From contig NZ_CP104002.1 in the NCBI RefSeq assembly GCF_029201565.1, forward strand, positions 3,799,001 to 3,863,000: 64,000 nucleotides of DNA, written 5' to 3'. The DNA is from Devosia sp. SD17-2. GTDB taxonomy: Bacteria > Pseudomonadota > Alphaproteobacteria > Rhizobiales > Devosiaceae. Shown here piece after piece: positions 26,375 through 34,853 of the stretch; within the stretch, counting starts at the first letter, position 1, and every line of letters starts with the position of its first letter. The notes under the pieces are model-generated. The model saw nothing but the letters and a program-made list of their open reading frames with translations, was not told the origin of the DNA and searched no databases. A program made the translations under genes and the position numbers.

Positions 26375-27305
26375 ATGAGCAAGTCTGCCGACGACCTGCC
26401 TCGACTACTCTCGGATGCTCCGGCGGGCATACCGACCTATGCGACGACCGAGGAGATTCTTGCGCACCCGCGCTTTGCCATAGCCCGCAATCACTACATG
26501 CGCGTTATGATCGACTCCTACAAAGCCGACACCGCCCTGCGGCACATGATGCATGAAATCGGCCGCAATGTGCTGTTCAACATCATCCTCGGGCAGGACG
26601 CCCGCAAGGATGCTGATGACCCGTCGACCTGGCCCAGTGTGGGCAGTTTGCGCGACGTCTTTATGCCCTTCGGGCTGTCGAGCCCGCGCAGCTTCGATGA
26701 CACGCTGGCGCGCATGCAGATCATCGGGCTGATCGAAATTGTTCCTGCCCCGGACGATCGCAGGCGGCGCCTCGTCATCCCGACCGAAAAGATGATCCAG
26801 GAAGATCTGATCTGGCTGGCCGACCACATGTCGCCGCTGGCAGTGCTTTTCCCCGAGAGGGACGATTATCTGCCCGCCCTCAGCCATGATCGGGCCCACC
26901 AATCCGCGCAGCGCATCATTTCCACGCAAAACTATGGCGGGGCGTATGAGGTCATGATGCCGACCGACCCGATCATGGCTGTGCTGCTGCGTCAGGATGC
27001 GATGAAGATCGTGTTCTTCTATATGCTGAGCGCAGATGAGAGCGGCGATCGCCAGCGCGCTTCCCTCTCTTACCAGAGCGTCGCCGAGCGGACCTACACG
27101 TCCCGCACGCATGTCAGGAACCTGCTCACTGATCCTGCAAGCCATGGGCATGGTGACACTGCACGAGAAGGGCGGCCGGAACGTCGAGATCGCGCCCGAG
27201 CTTTGGCAGCTCATCGATTATTTCCTGGCGAGATCCATGGCTGGCCATGATCTCGTCTGGCAGGTCGCCCGACAGATGGTCGCCGCCGATGCCATGGCGG
27301 CCTGA
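26375..27305 (+). pseudogene. Helix-turn-helix-type protein gene interrupted by a 1-bp frameshift
   Basis: From the ATG at 26375 (GGGGAGAG ribosome site) the frame reads a coherent protein through about residue 252, ending HVRNLLTD. It then becomes non-homologous-looking and stops at 27250. Removing one C at 27134-27135 restores a sensible continuation (LQAMGMVTLHEKGGRNVEIA and on to GHDLVWQVARQMVAADAMAA), which stops at 27305. The joined protein has about 309 residues. The SVAERTYTSRTHVRNLL segment resembles a winged helix-turn-helix recognition region followed by a wing. No family name is recognised with confidence. Either a sequencing error or a real inactivating mutation explains this. 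Confidence 0.7.
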
Positions 27306-27410
27306 TATACGCAGATGTTTCCAACACAGGCGGGCCCGAGCCTGATCTAAAGGCTGCGACTGACCTCGGCTTTTATCGGCGGGGTGGGTCCCTGACTGAC
27401 TCAACTTCCG

Positions 27411-27448
27411 CCCGGCCGGCGCCATCTGGGGCCCGCCGGGTGTTTTTT
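27411..27448 (+). terminator. Rho-independent terminator after the frameshifted gene
   Basis: A GC-rich imperfect stem, CCCGGCCGGCGCC against GGGGCCCGCCGGG, is followed by TGTTTTTT. It lies about 105 bp after the downstream-frame stop at 27305. The rest of 27306-27581 shows no gene. Confidence 0.7.
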
Positions 27449-27581
27449 ATCCGGAGCAGTTTCCGCGCGCGATTTAGGCGCAAAAATTTCCGGCTCAGCG
27501 AGGCATGCACGCAAAAACTTCCGCCTGCGCCTGATGGGAGGATGCGAACAATGCATCTGGCCCGTGGAGGAGGACCGGATC

Positions 27582-27794
27582 ATGAGCATAGTCATCACAC
27601 AGCCTGCACGCGCCCCTTGGGCGATCGTGCATCACGTCCGAACCATATTGGGCATTCGGCGCAAACCGCGGCTACCCAGGGGGCTCGATCGGCGTCAATT
27701 GCAGGATGCGGGGATTTCCTGGGAGCTTGCAGGATATGGGCGCGGAGCCGATGTTTCCATGCTTCCCATCGTCATCGTTGAATCCCAGCGCTGA
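27582..27794 (+). CDS. DUF1127-like small arginine-rich protein
   Basis: A 70-residue protein starting at the ATG with GGAGG eight bases upstream. The segment PRGLDRRQLQDAGISWE matches the DUF1127 pattern (R-L, L-D-R-L-D-I-G-L), here with a longer N-terminus and C-terminal tail. Small DUF1127 proteins in Hyphomicrobiales are linked to RNA binding, phosphate and stress responses. The function of this one is not known. It may be longer at the N-terminus by 16 residues if the ATG at 27534 is used, but that start lacks a ribosome site. Confidence 0.65.
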   Translation: MSIVITQPARAPWAIVHHVRTILGIRRKPRLPRGLDRRQLQDAGISWELAGYGRGADVSMLPIVIVESQR

Positions 27795-27837
27795 GCCGGT
27801 TCAGCGCCTGGGAAGGGGCGCCGCCGCCCCTCCCGGG
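27785..27837. terminator. Two overlapping hairpins between DUF1127-like gene and gapR
   Basis: Hairpin 1 pairs CCAGCGCTGAGCC (27785-27797) with GGTTCAGCGCCTGG (27798-27811). Hairpin 2 pairs CCTGGGAAGGGGCG (27807-27820) with CGCCCCTCCCGGG (27825-27837). They share CCTGG at 27807-27811, so they are mutually exclusive. Neither has a T-run, so the role as a bidirectional terminator of the converging genes is inferred from position. Confidence 0.5.
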
Positions 27838-27867
27838 ATCAAGAGCAATATTTGCTGGATCTAGCGA

Positions 27868-28119
27868 TCAGCCTTCGACCATGCCGAGGGCGGACATGTA
27901 GAGCTCGAGCAGGGCTTCCTGCTCCATGCGCTCATTGGCATCCTGCTTGCGGATGGTCACGATCTTGCGCAGGATCTTGGTGTCAAAACCGTTGCCCTTG
28001 GCTTCGGCGTAGATTTCCTTGATATCGGCGGCGATCGCTGCCTTCTCTTCTTCCATGCGTTCGATACGTTCGATGAAGGCCCGGAGCTGGTCCTGGGCGA
28101 CGCTGTCTTCGACGGCCAT
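27868..28119 (-). CDS. gapR: GapR family nucleoid-associated protein (DUF2312)
   Basis: An 83-residue protein, almost wholly helical and coiled-coil, matching DUF2312: [36 protein letters not shown], then [13 protein letters not shown]. Caulobacter GapR of this family forms a tetrameric clamp around overtwisted DNA ahead of forks and RNA polymerase and stimulates type II topoisomerases. The length and conserved lysines fit. It is single-gene, transcribed leftward, with an AT-rich start region and an AAGAGG ribosome site. The family is a hallmark of alphaproteobacteria. Confidence 0.95.
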   Translation of the reverse strand: MAVEDSVAQDQLRAFIERIERMEEEKAAIAADIKEIYAEAKGNGFDTKILRKIVTIRKQDANERMEQEALLELYMSALGMVEG

Positions 28120-28301
28120 TGTATACCTCTTTTGTTCTGGCCCCGTTTCAACCCTATGCAGCGCGCCCGTTCAAGTGTCTTGTGGTTCTATCCCCCATAT
28201 CCCCGGCGCATCGCTGCCCTGCCGTTCGCAATTCCGTCAAATCGGCCCCTTAGCCATTGACCTTGTCTTCCGCTTCGTTTCAAACGAAAGGCAATCTTCC
28301 A

Positions 28302-28883
28302 ATGAAATGCGGCTCGCTCGTGCTTTCTCTGCGCCCAAGCCTTGCCCTGATGACCGCCACGCTTGGCGGCTTCCTGGCATTTTCTACTCCAGCCCATGCC
28401 GAACTGCGCATCTGTAACGAGACCGCCAATCTGGTTTCCGTTGCGCTGGGATACCGCGCCGAACGCGGCTGGATGAGCGAGGGCTGGTGGCAAACGCCAC
28501 CCGGCGACTGTCGAGTTCTCTATCAGGGGGACCTCCAGAAGCGCTTTTACTATCTCTATGCTGTGGATGATATTGGCGGCGGCGCCTGGGACGGCCAGGT
28601 GTTCATGTGCACCCGTGACGAAACCTTCACAATATTCGGGGTTGAGGATTGCCTCGCGCGGGGCTATGAGCGCACTGGGTTCTTTGAAATCGATACCCAA
28701 AACCGAACCGACTGGACTTTGCAGCTCACCGAAAGTGCGGGAGCACCAAGTATTGTTGGGCCGGAGGGCGGAGAAGATCTCGAAGAACCGGCCTTTCTGA
28801 TCGACACCGATGAGGATGTCGACCAGACGGTTCCGTTACCCCCGCCCCCGCCTCCAAGAACTCAAGATACGGAAACGCAATGA
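28302..28883 (+). CDS. DUF1036 secreted protein
   Basis: A 193-residue protein with a signal peptide (cleavage after AHA, near residue 33). The DUF1036 domain runs from about 35 to 145 and shows the family pattern: ICNETANLVSVALGYR, EGWWQTPPGDC, FMCTRDETFTIFG and RGYERTGFFEID. Several cysteines are likely disulfide-bonded in the periplasm. A C-terminal acidic and polyproline tail follows. The function of the family is unknown. Its stop overlaps the pyruvate kinase start by four bases (ATGA), so the two genes are translationally coupled. Confidence 0.88.
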   Translation: MKCGSLVLSLRPSLALMTATLGGFLAFSTPAHAELRICNETANLVSVALGYRAERGWMSEGWWQTPPGDCRVLYQGDLQKRFYYLYAVDDIGGGAWDGQVFMCTRDETFTIFGVEDCLARGYERTGFFEIDTQNRTDWTLQLTESAGAPSIVGPEGGEDLEEPAFLIDTDEDVDQTVPLPPPPPPRTQDTETQ

Positions 28884-30319
28884 GACGGATCAGACGCGCA
28901 AAGATCCTCGCCACCCTCGGGCCTGCCAGCCACGACGAGAAGATGATTGAGGAACTGGCAAGGGCTGGTGCAGACGTGTTCCGCATCAACATGAGCCATG
29001 CCAGCCATGACCTCATGCGCCAGACCGTCGAGCGCATCCGCGCTGTCGAGGCGCGGCTGAACCATCCGCTCGGGATCCTGGTAGACCTTCAGGGTCCCAA
29101 GCTCCGGGTGTGGAAGTTCGCCGAGGGCGCAGTCAATCTCGTTGCCGGGCAGAAATTCACCCTCGACAGCAATAATGACGACAACGGCAATGCCGAACGC
29201 GTCTACCTGCCCCATCCCGAAATCATCGAGAGCGTGTCGGTCGGCGATCGCCTGCTGCTCGACGACGGCAAGCTGCACCTGCGCGCGACCAAGGTCGGCA
29301 ATGGCGCTATCGAGACCGAAGTGGTCTATGGCGGCAAGCTTTCCGACAAAAAGGGCGTCTCCCTTCCCGATACGCTGCTGCCGACAGGCGCGCTGACGGA
29401 AAAGGATCACGCCGATCTGCTCGCCGGCCTTGCCGCTGAAGCGGACTGGATTGCGCTGAGCTTCGTGCAGCGCCCCGAAGACATCATCGACGTGCGCAAG
29501 ATCGTTCAGGGTCGCGCCGGCGTCATGGCCAAGATCGAAAAGCCGCAGGCGATCGATCGTCTCGAGGAGATCGTAAAGCTCTCCGACGCTATCATGGTGG
29601 CCCGTGGCGATCTGGGCGTCGAGCTGCCGCTCGAAACCGTGCCGGGCCTGCAGAAGCGCATGATCCGCATGTGCCGTCGCTACGGCAAGCCTGTGGTTGT
29701 CGCCACCCAGATGCTGGAATCGATGATCACCGCTCCGGTTCCGACCCGCGCCGAAGTGTCGGACGTCTCCATCGCCGTGTTTGAAGGCGCAGACGCCGTC
29801 ATGCTGTCGGCCGAGAGCGCGTCGGGCCAGTTCCCGGTCGAAGCCGTCGCCACCATGAACAAGGTGGCCGTGGCGGTCGAGAACGACGCCAATTACCGCG
29901 GCATTATCCGTGCCGCCCAGACCGAACCCGAGGCCACGGCCGCTGACGCCATTTCGGCGGCGACCCGCCAGGTTGCCGAGACGCTCGATCTGGCTGCCAT
30001 CGTCACCTACACGGCATCCGGCTCCACCGGCATCCGCGCCGCCCGCGAGCGGCCGAGCAAGCCCATTATCGCGCTCTCGCCCAATCTGCGCACCATCCGC
30101 CGCCTGTCGGTGGTGTGGGGCATCCATTGCGTGCAGACCGAAGACGCGGTGAACCTCGAAGACATGGTCGATCGCGCCTGCGTAATCGCCTACCAGGAAG
30201 GCTTTGCCCGCCCCGGCGACCGCATCGCCATCACCGCTGGCGTGCCGCTGGGCACCCCAGGCGCCACCAATATGCTGCGCATCGCCTTTGTGCGCCAGGA
30301 CGGCGCCGGCTCGAGCTGA
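28880..30319 (+). CDS. pyk: Pyruvate kinase
   Basis: A 479-residue glycolytic enzyme that transfers phosphate from phosphoenolpyruvate to ADP. The N-terminal barrel begins RRAKILATLGPAS and contains the substrate and metal motifs RINMSHAS, KIEKPQAID and VARGDLGVELP. The small B domain lies near 70-165, and the C-domain (near 345-475) includes the effector-site-like TASGSTGIRAARERP. Length is standard for bacterial pyruvate kinase. It is translationally coupled to the upstream DUF1036 gene and ended by a clear terminator. Confidence 0.97.
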   Translation: MRRIRRAKILATLGPASHDEKMIEELARAGADVFRINMSHASHDLMRQTVERIRAVEARLNHPLGILVDLQGPKLRVWKFAEGAVNLVAGQKFTLDSNNDDNGNAERVYLPHPEIIESVSVGDRLLLDDGKLHLRATKVGNGAIETEVVYGGKLSDKKGVSLPDTLLPTGALTEKDHADLLAGLAAEADWIALSFVQRPEDIIDVRKIVQGRAGVMAKIEKPQAIDRLEEIVKLSDAIMVARGDLGVELPLETVPGLQKRMIRMCRRYGKPVVVATQMLESMITAPVPTRAEVSDVSIAVFEGADAVMLSAESASGQFPVEAVATMNKVAVAVENDANYRGIIRAAQTEPEATAADAISAATRQVAETLDLAAIVTYTASGSTGIRAARERPSKPIIALSPNLRTIRRLSVVWGIHCVQTEDAVNLEDMVDRACVIAYQEGFARPGDRIAITAGVPLGTPGATNMLRIAFVRQDGAGSS

Positions 30320-30349
30320 GCCAACCTGCACCATCCTGAATGACAAAAA

Positions 30350-30380
30350 CTCCCGGTTCGAAAGATCCGGGAGGTTTCTT
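30350..30380 (+). terminator. Rho-independent terminator of pyk
   Basis: CTCCCGG and CCGGGAG form a 7-bp stem with a 10-base loop, followed by GTTTCTTTT, 31 bases after the pyk stop. Confidence 0.85.
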
Positions 30381-30425
30381 TTGGGCGGCGTCGCTACGCC
30401 TGGGGAAAACGGCAGCCTAAAAAGA

Positions 30426-30452
30426 AAAGGCCCGCAACATGTGCGGGCCTTT
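30426..30452 (-). terminator. Rho-independent terminator of rpmJ
   Basis: AAAGGCCCGCA-CATGT-type loop-TGCGGGCCTTT is an 11-bp perfect stem, 22 bases past the rpmJ stop on the minus strand; on that strand it is followed by TCTTTTT-like sequence. It may also act on read-through from pyk. Confidence 0.85.
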
Positions 30453-30474
30453 CAAAGTCCTGGTGACAGGTCGC

Positions 30475-30600
30475 TTAGCCCTGGCGGGCCTTGAAGCGCT
30501 TGTCGACCTTGTTGATGATATACACACGACCGCGACGGCGGACGAGCTTGTTCGCGCGGTGGCGCGTCATCAACGCCTTCAGCGAGTTGGTGATCTTCAT
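30475..30600 (-). CDS. rpmJ: 50S ribosomal protein L36, cysteine-free form
   Basis: A 41-residue ribosomal protein starting [20 protein letters not shown] and ending KRFKARQG. The fold-defining pattern [20 protein letters not shown] matches L36. The four zinc-ligand residues of the classic form (two CxxC-type pairs) are missing, so this is the zinc-independent C-minus version, usual in many alphaproteobacteria. A GAGGAA ribosome site precedes the ATG. The frame is open further upstream to 30717, but that extension has no family support. Confidence 0.96.
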   Translation of the reverse strand: MKITNSLKALMTRHRANKLVRRRGRVYIINKVDKRFKARQG

Positions 30601-30792
30601 CGTCAGTTCCTCAGTCAAACAAAAGGGGCGCCAAGGCGCCCGGAAACTGCGCCCTTCATATGGAAAACGGCCTGCCCTGTCAACGCGTGCAGCACAATAG
30701 ATTTCACCCTTTTCCACTTGGGCAGATCCGGTGGATTAACCCCGGGGTCAGGCTTGTCCCCTAACATGGAATGCGGGCAAGGGGGAATGGAA

Positions 30793-31308
30793 ATGGCGCA
30801 GTCCACAATCGTCAAGCATGGCGTACTGATCGCCGACCCGACACAGAACATGGGCGCCCTGATCGCGGCTATGCTGCGCGGCTTCGGACACCAGATGGTG
30901 ACCGAGGTGTCAGAAGCCCGCACGTTCAACGCCGCCCTCCTCCGTCGCAGCTATGCTTTGATCGTGATCGATGAGACCATGGGCGCCAAAGGCCCGCTCG
31001 AGACGGTGCGCAAGCTGCGCAGTGATGCAACCCATCCCAATCGCTTTACGCCCATCATCATGATTTCGGCAGCGCCGGATGTCCGATCGATCAGCGAGGC
31101 GCGCGACGCGGGGGTCAACGAGTTCCTGCGCAAGCCATTTTCGGCGGCGGACCTGCAGGCGCGCATTGCCAGCCTTGACCTGAAACCGCGGGATTTTGTG
31201 ATCGCGCCCGATTATGCCGGCCCTGACCGCCGGCGCCGGACCATCGACATCGGCACGCCCGACCAGCGCGGCGACCCGCCGGACGGCCCGGACGCCACCG
31301 AGCGCTAG
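30793..31308 (+). CDS. Stand-alone response-regulator receiver protein
   Basis: A 171-residue CheY-like protein with no DNA-binding or enzymatic output domain. The receiver spans about 8-130: acidic pocket residue near D15, phosphoacceptor D60 in ALIVIDETMG, conserved S in IMISAAP, and K in FLRKPF. A short charged C-terminal tail (PDRRRR, then acidic) follows. The ATG at 30793 has GGGGG seven bases upstream; 30787 is an alternative. The gene overlaps the converging gene's stop by four bases. The cognate kinase is not in the window. Confidence 0.88.
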   Translation: MAQSTIVKHGVLIADPTQNMGALIAAMLRGFGHQMVTEVSEARTFNAALLRRSYALIVIDETMGAKGPLETVRKLRSDATHPNRFTPIIMISAAPDVRSISEARDAGVNEFLRKPFSAADLQARIASLDLKPRDFVIAPDYAGPDRRRRTIDIGTPDQRGDPPDGPDATER

Positions 31309-31838
31309 TTTACCGTCACCTGTCCCGAGGCGGCGAGCCAACCCGAATCTACCGGCAGGCTCCACTGCGCCAGTTCCGACTGGCGCTTGAGCATTTCGAG
31401 CACCATGTGGAGGTCCGACCGCGACAGGGTGATCGCCGGACCATCGCCCTGCGGCGAAGGCCGGAACACCAGGCGGAAGTCACTGGGCGTTGTCGTGATA
31501 TTGACCGTCTCCACCAGCATGGGTGGCGGCGCATCGCCGGAAATCGGCGGTAGCGTGTCGGCATCAGCCGGGCCAACGCTGGACGCGGCCATGGCGCCCT
31601 GATGCTCCATCAGCACCACATCATTGCGCAATTCGGCCGGCGCATGGGCCGCCGTCGGGCTAGAGCGCGCGAGCACGCCCACCAGTCCGTCGATTAGGAG
31701 GGCGCACAGCCGGCGGGTGACGAAGAGCATTTTCGCCTCCTCGCCTGTCCCAAGCCAGAGAACCAGTCGATCCTCGCGGGCGCTGTAGCCAAGCGAGACT
31801 TGCCCCGCAGCGGGAGCTGGCTGAGTGGTATCGGTCAT
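31305..31838 (-). CDS. Uncharacterised protein downstream of the SapC-like gene
   Basis: A 177-residue protein with no signal peptide or membrane helix. I do not recognise a family. The N-terminal part (VSLGYSAREDRLVLWLGTGEEAKMLFVTRR) is beta-rich, the middle is Ala/Pro-rich, and the C-terminal part (SDLHMVLEMLKRQSELAQWSLP) is helical. The ATG at 31838 is preferred over the longer open frame because the upstream extension is highly basic and lacks a ribosome site. It lies 31 bp after the SapC-like gene on the same strand and is probably co-transcribed, so it may serve the same surface-layer pathway. Function unknown. Confidence 0.7.
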   Translation of the reverse strand: MTDTTQPAPAAGQVSLGYSAREDRLVLWLGTGEEAKMLFVTRRLCALLIDGLVGVLARSSPTAAHAPAELRNDVVLMEHQGAMAASSVGPADADTLPPISGDAPPPMLVETVNITTTPSDFRLVFRPSPQGDGPAITLSRSDLHMVLEMLKRQSELAQWSLPVDSGWLAASGQVTVN

Positions 31839-31869
31839 ATCTGCAGCGCGCTCCGGGCCCGGATAAAAG

Positions 31870-32679
31870 TCAGTCCTTGGTGTCGTTGAGCATGGCGTCC
31901 CAATCGATCTCGTCCTCGGCCTGGATCGGCTGGAACATCGACTCGATCTCGGCTTCACGCTTGGCCGACACGGCGGCGTGCTGCGCGTGCAGCTGCGCCA
32001 GCTTGCCCAGATTGGCCATATTGGTCATCGACAGAAGCTGGGCATAGGCCACGGCCAGCACACCGCCGCTGCGCAAGTCCAGAAAGGCTGCGTCATCGAG
32101 ACTGCCGAGCTTGGCTTCGTTGACACGCAGGAGGCCATTGACCGGAATTTCAGTATCGCCGTCGCGAACCTTGAGCGGCCAAGGCTCGAGCAGATCGTGG
32201 GCGGCAAGCCTGGCGCCGGCACGGCCGATGGCCTCCACGCCCTTGTGGACGCCGATCAGGAACTGGAGGATCTGCTGGATGCGCTCAGTGGGCTTGCCTT
32301 CATCATCAAAGAAGGCCTCGGCCTCACCCGCGCCTGCCAAAAGGCCGCTGCCTTCGTCATAGCCAAGAGCGAACTGGTTGTTCTCGGCCGGCATCAGCTT
32401 GAAGGGATAGCCGCGCAGCACGGCCGGGACATATTGGCCAAGCCACTGCCCCTCGGGGCCGACATAAAGGTTCTGCTGCGGCCGCAGGCCAAGCAGCGTG
32501 ACCAGAGCGGGCTTTTCGCCTTCCAGAAACGCCAGTGCGAACTGGGTGGCGGCATGGGCCAGCTCTTCGCCAGCGATCGGGGCAATGATCGAGCTAGCCG
32601 CAAAGCCATAGCCCGAACTTGGCCGCCAGGAACGGTCGGAATGAGTGGCGGCGCGGATAGGGGAGATTGTCTCGGTCAT
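31870..32679 (-). CDS. SapC family protein
   Basis: A 269-residue protein of the SapC family, named after a Campylobacter S-layer locus and common beside type I secretion genes in proteobacteria. Recognisable blocks: VPAVLRGYPFKLMP, FALGYDEGSGLLAG and the C-terminal FLDLRSGGVLAVAYAQLLSM. The C-terminus is acidic and helical. No signal peptide, so probably cytoplasmic. The molecular role of the family is not established. It is divergent from the type I secretion operon across 446 bp and leads a two-gene leftward unit. Confidence 0.85.
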   Translation of the reverse strand: MTETISPIRAATHSDRSWRPSSGYGFAASSIIAPIAGEELAHAATQFALAFLEGEKPALVTLLGLRPQQNLYVGPEGQWLGQYVPAVLRGYPFKLMPAENNQFALGYDEGSGLLAGAGEAEAFFDDEGKPTERIQQILQFLIGVHKGVEAIGRAGARLAAHDLLEPWPLKVRDGDTEIPVNGLLRVNEAKLGSLDDAAFLDLRSGGVLAVAYAQLLSMTNMANLGKLAQLHAQHAAVSAKREAEIESMFQPIQAEDEIDWDAMLNDTKD

Positions 32680-33125
32680 GACCAGGCTTTGCGAAGAAGA
32701 GAACAAAACAGTCTGTCCTGCCTAGCAAGCGCCAGAAGGGATTGCAAATCGCCGCGCGCGTCCCGGAGAGGGCCGACAACGCAAATTTAATGTGAATAAT
32801 GTACAGTAAAATATGTGCAGGGACGGTGTGACCCTGCGCACGATGGGGGCAATCGGTCGGCACTGACTTTTCCAGACACGCCTATAGAGCTGCAAGGCCG
32901 GGCGGGCCTGGACCTCGTCTTGGCAAATACTCACGCCAAATATTCTCACAACGCAGCGATCAATTCGCCGCTTTGTGATGCCAATTCCGATGCTCACTGC
33001 TATAAGGGCACAAAATTGCTGTATTGGGACCCTAGGGCGTCGCCTCATTCGCTCCGAGCCGGGGCGATTGATCGGGCGCTGCCCAACCGAGGTCCGGCGA
33101 TCAGCGTGAGACTGAAAGCACAAAT
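32680..33125. promoter_or_regulatory. Divergent region between SapC-like and type I secretion operons, with an inverted repeat
   Basis: These 446 bases hold no convincing gene. The AT-rich part at 32782-32815 is the best promoter candidate. An inverted repeat follows directly: TGTGCAGGG (32814-32822), 9-base spacer, CCCTGCGCA (32832-32840), with 8 of 9 arm positions paired. It may be an operator for one or both divergent units. No strong ribosome site precedes the ATG at 33126. Confidence 0.45.
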
Positions 33126-34844
33126 ATGTCGACAATAAATCCGTTCAAAGCGGCGCTGAAAACCTACCGGACCATTCTGTTGGCGACGGTTATCTTCAGC
33201 ATCGCCATCAATCTGCTGATGTTCATCTCGCCGATCTACATGCTGCAGGTTTATGACCGCGTGCTGCAGAGCCGCAGCGAGACGACGCTGGTGATGATCA
33301 CCGTGATCGCGCTCGCCGGTCTTGCGATTTACGCGCTGCTCGAATGGGTCCGCTCCCGCGTCCTGGTTCGCGCCGGCCTGCGATTTGACGAGATGATCGC
33401 CAAGGCGCTGTTCAACCGCGTCGTGACCACCACGATTCGCCAGCCGAACGGCAAGTCCGAGTTCGTGCTGGGGGACGTCGATCGCCTCCGCGAGTTCCTG
33501 ACCGGCTCGGGCCTCATCGCCATCTGCGACGTGCCGTGGGTGCCGATCTTTATTTTCGTCTGTTTCATGTTCCACCCGATGGTGGGCTATGTGGCTCTGG
33601 CCGGTGCGATCATCGTTTTCGCCCTCGCCATCGCCAATGAGTTCATGACCAAGAAGACGCTCAACGAAGCGTCCGGCCTTGGCCAGTCGGCCCAGCATTT
33701 CGCGACAACGACGCTGCAGAACATTGAAGCCATCCGCGCGCTCGGCATGGAAAGCAGCCTGCGCAGCCGCTGGCACGACATGCACCGCGGCATGCTGGAA
33801 AAGCAGGCCGAGGCCAGCGACAGCGCCGGCGCCATCCAGTCGGTTTCCAAATTCGTCCGTATGGGCCTGCAGACCCTCATCCTCGGCGTCGGCGCCTATC
33901 TCGTGCTCGAAGGCGAAATCTCGCCCGGCTCGATGATCGCCTGTTCGATCCTGATGGGCCGCGCCTTGCAGCCGGTCGACCAGGTCGTGGGCCAGTGGAA
34001 GCAGTTCGTTGGCGCCCGCCAGGCCTATTCGCGCCTGTCGCAGATCTTTACCCAGGTGCCGGGCGAAGAAGACAAAACCCAACTGCCTGCACCGACCGGC
34101 AATCTCTCGGTCAGCAATCTGGCCGTAGTGCCGCCGACGGCCCGCACCCCGCTGTTGCAGGGCGTGAGCTTTGAAGCCGTGCCCGGTGAGGCCGTGGCTC
34201 TCGTTGGCCCGAGTGGCGCCGGCAAGTCGAGCCTGATGCGCGCATTGGTCGGCATCTGGCCCGCTGCAGCCGGCAGCATCCGTCTCGATGGTGCAGAGCT
34301 GCAGCATTGGGATCCGGACATGCTCGGCAAGCATCTGGGCTATCTGCCCCAGTCGGTCGAGCTCTTCAACGGCAGCGTTTCCGAGAACATCTCGCGCTTC
34401 CAGGTGGGTGCCAAGGACGAGGACGTTCTCGCCGCTGCCCAGCAGGCGCGCGTCCACCAGATGATCCAGAACCTTCCGGATGGCTATGACACGCAGATCG
34501 GTGTGGGCGGTCGTTCGCTCTCGGGCGGGCAGCGCCAGCGCATTGGTCTCGCCCGTGCGCTCTACGGCGACCCGGCGCTGATCATCCTCGACGAGCCCAA
34601 TGCCAATCTGGATAGCGAGGGTGAAGAAGCCCTGTTCCAGATCATCCAGGAGCTCAAGGGCCGCGGCAAGACGATCCTCTTCGTCAGCCACAAGATGAGC
34701 CTCGTCAGCCTCGCCGAAAAGTCGCTGATCCTGGCCGACGGGCGCATGCGCTCGTTCGGACCGACGCAGGAGCTGCTCAAGATCAAGCCCGCGCTCAAGC
34801 CGGTGCAGCCGCCCGAAGCGCCGCAGAACCGCAGCATTGCCTAA
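33126..34844 (+). CDS. Type I secretion ABC transporter ATPase/permease (PrtD/HasD-like)
   Basis: A 572-residue inner-membrane exporter with fused membrane and ATPase domains. About six membrane helices lie within residues 15-310, starting with the family block INLLMFISPIYMLQVYDRVL. The ATPase has Walker A GPSGAGKS at 361-368, signature LSGGQRQR at 465-472 and Walker B IILDEPN near 486. It lacks the N-terminal C39-like domain of HlyB, as expected for the PrtD/RsaD group. With the HlyD-type partner 9 bp downstream and an outer-membrane TolC-like protein encoded elsewhere, it should secrete proteins in one step. The S-layer-like and DUF4214 proteins encoded nearby are candidate cargo. Confidence 0.95.
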   Translation: MSTINPFKAALKTYRTILLATVIFSIAINLLMFISPIYMLQVYDRVLQSRSETTLVMITVIALAGLAIYALLEWVRSRVLVRAGLRFDEMIAKALFNRVVTTTIRQPNGKSEFVLGDVDRLREFLTGSGLIAICDVPWVPIFIFVCFMFHPMVGYVALAGAIIVFALAIANEFMTKKTLNEASGLGQSAQHFATTTLQNIEAIRALGMESSLRSRWHDMHRGMLEKQAEASDSAGAIQSVSKFVRMGLQTLILGVGAYLVLEGEISPGSMIACSILMGRALQPVDQVVGQWKQFVGARQAYSRLSQIFTQVPGEEDKTQLPAPTGNLSVSNLAVVPPTARTPLLQGVSFEAVPGEAVALVGPSGAGKSSLMRALVGIWPAAAGSIRLDGAELQHWDPDMLGKHLGYLPQSVELFNGSVSENISRFQVGAKDEDVLAAAQQARVHQMIQNLPDGYDTQIGVGGRSLSGGQRQRIGLARALYGDPALIILDEPNANLDSEGEEALFQIIQELKGRGKTILFVSHKMSLVSLAEKSLILADGRMRSFGPTQELLKIKPALKPVQPPEAPQNRSIA

Positions 34845-34853
34845 GGAAACCTA

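Noticed and set aside
30439..30792. An N-terminal extension of the receiver protein starting at 30439
   Set aside because: It would run through the rpmJ gene on the other strand and its terminator; the ATG at 30793 has a ribosome site and gives a normal receiver domain.
33045..34691. A 548-codon open frame opposite the type I secretion ABC gene
   Set aside because: The sense strand encodes complete Walker and signature motifs; the antisense protein has no recognisable domain or ribosome site. The same reasoning rejects the long antisense frames at 4485-6173, 9488-11218, 23679-25232 and 28862-30346.
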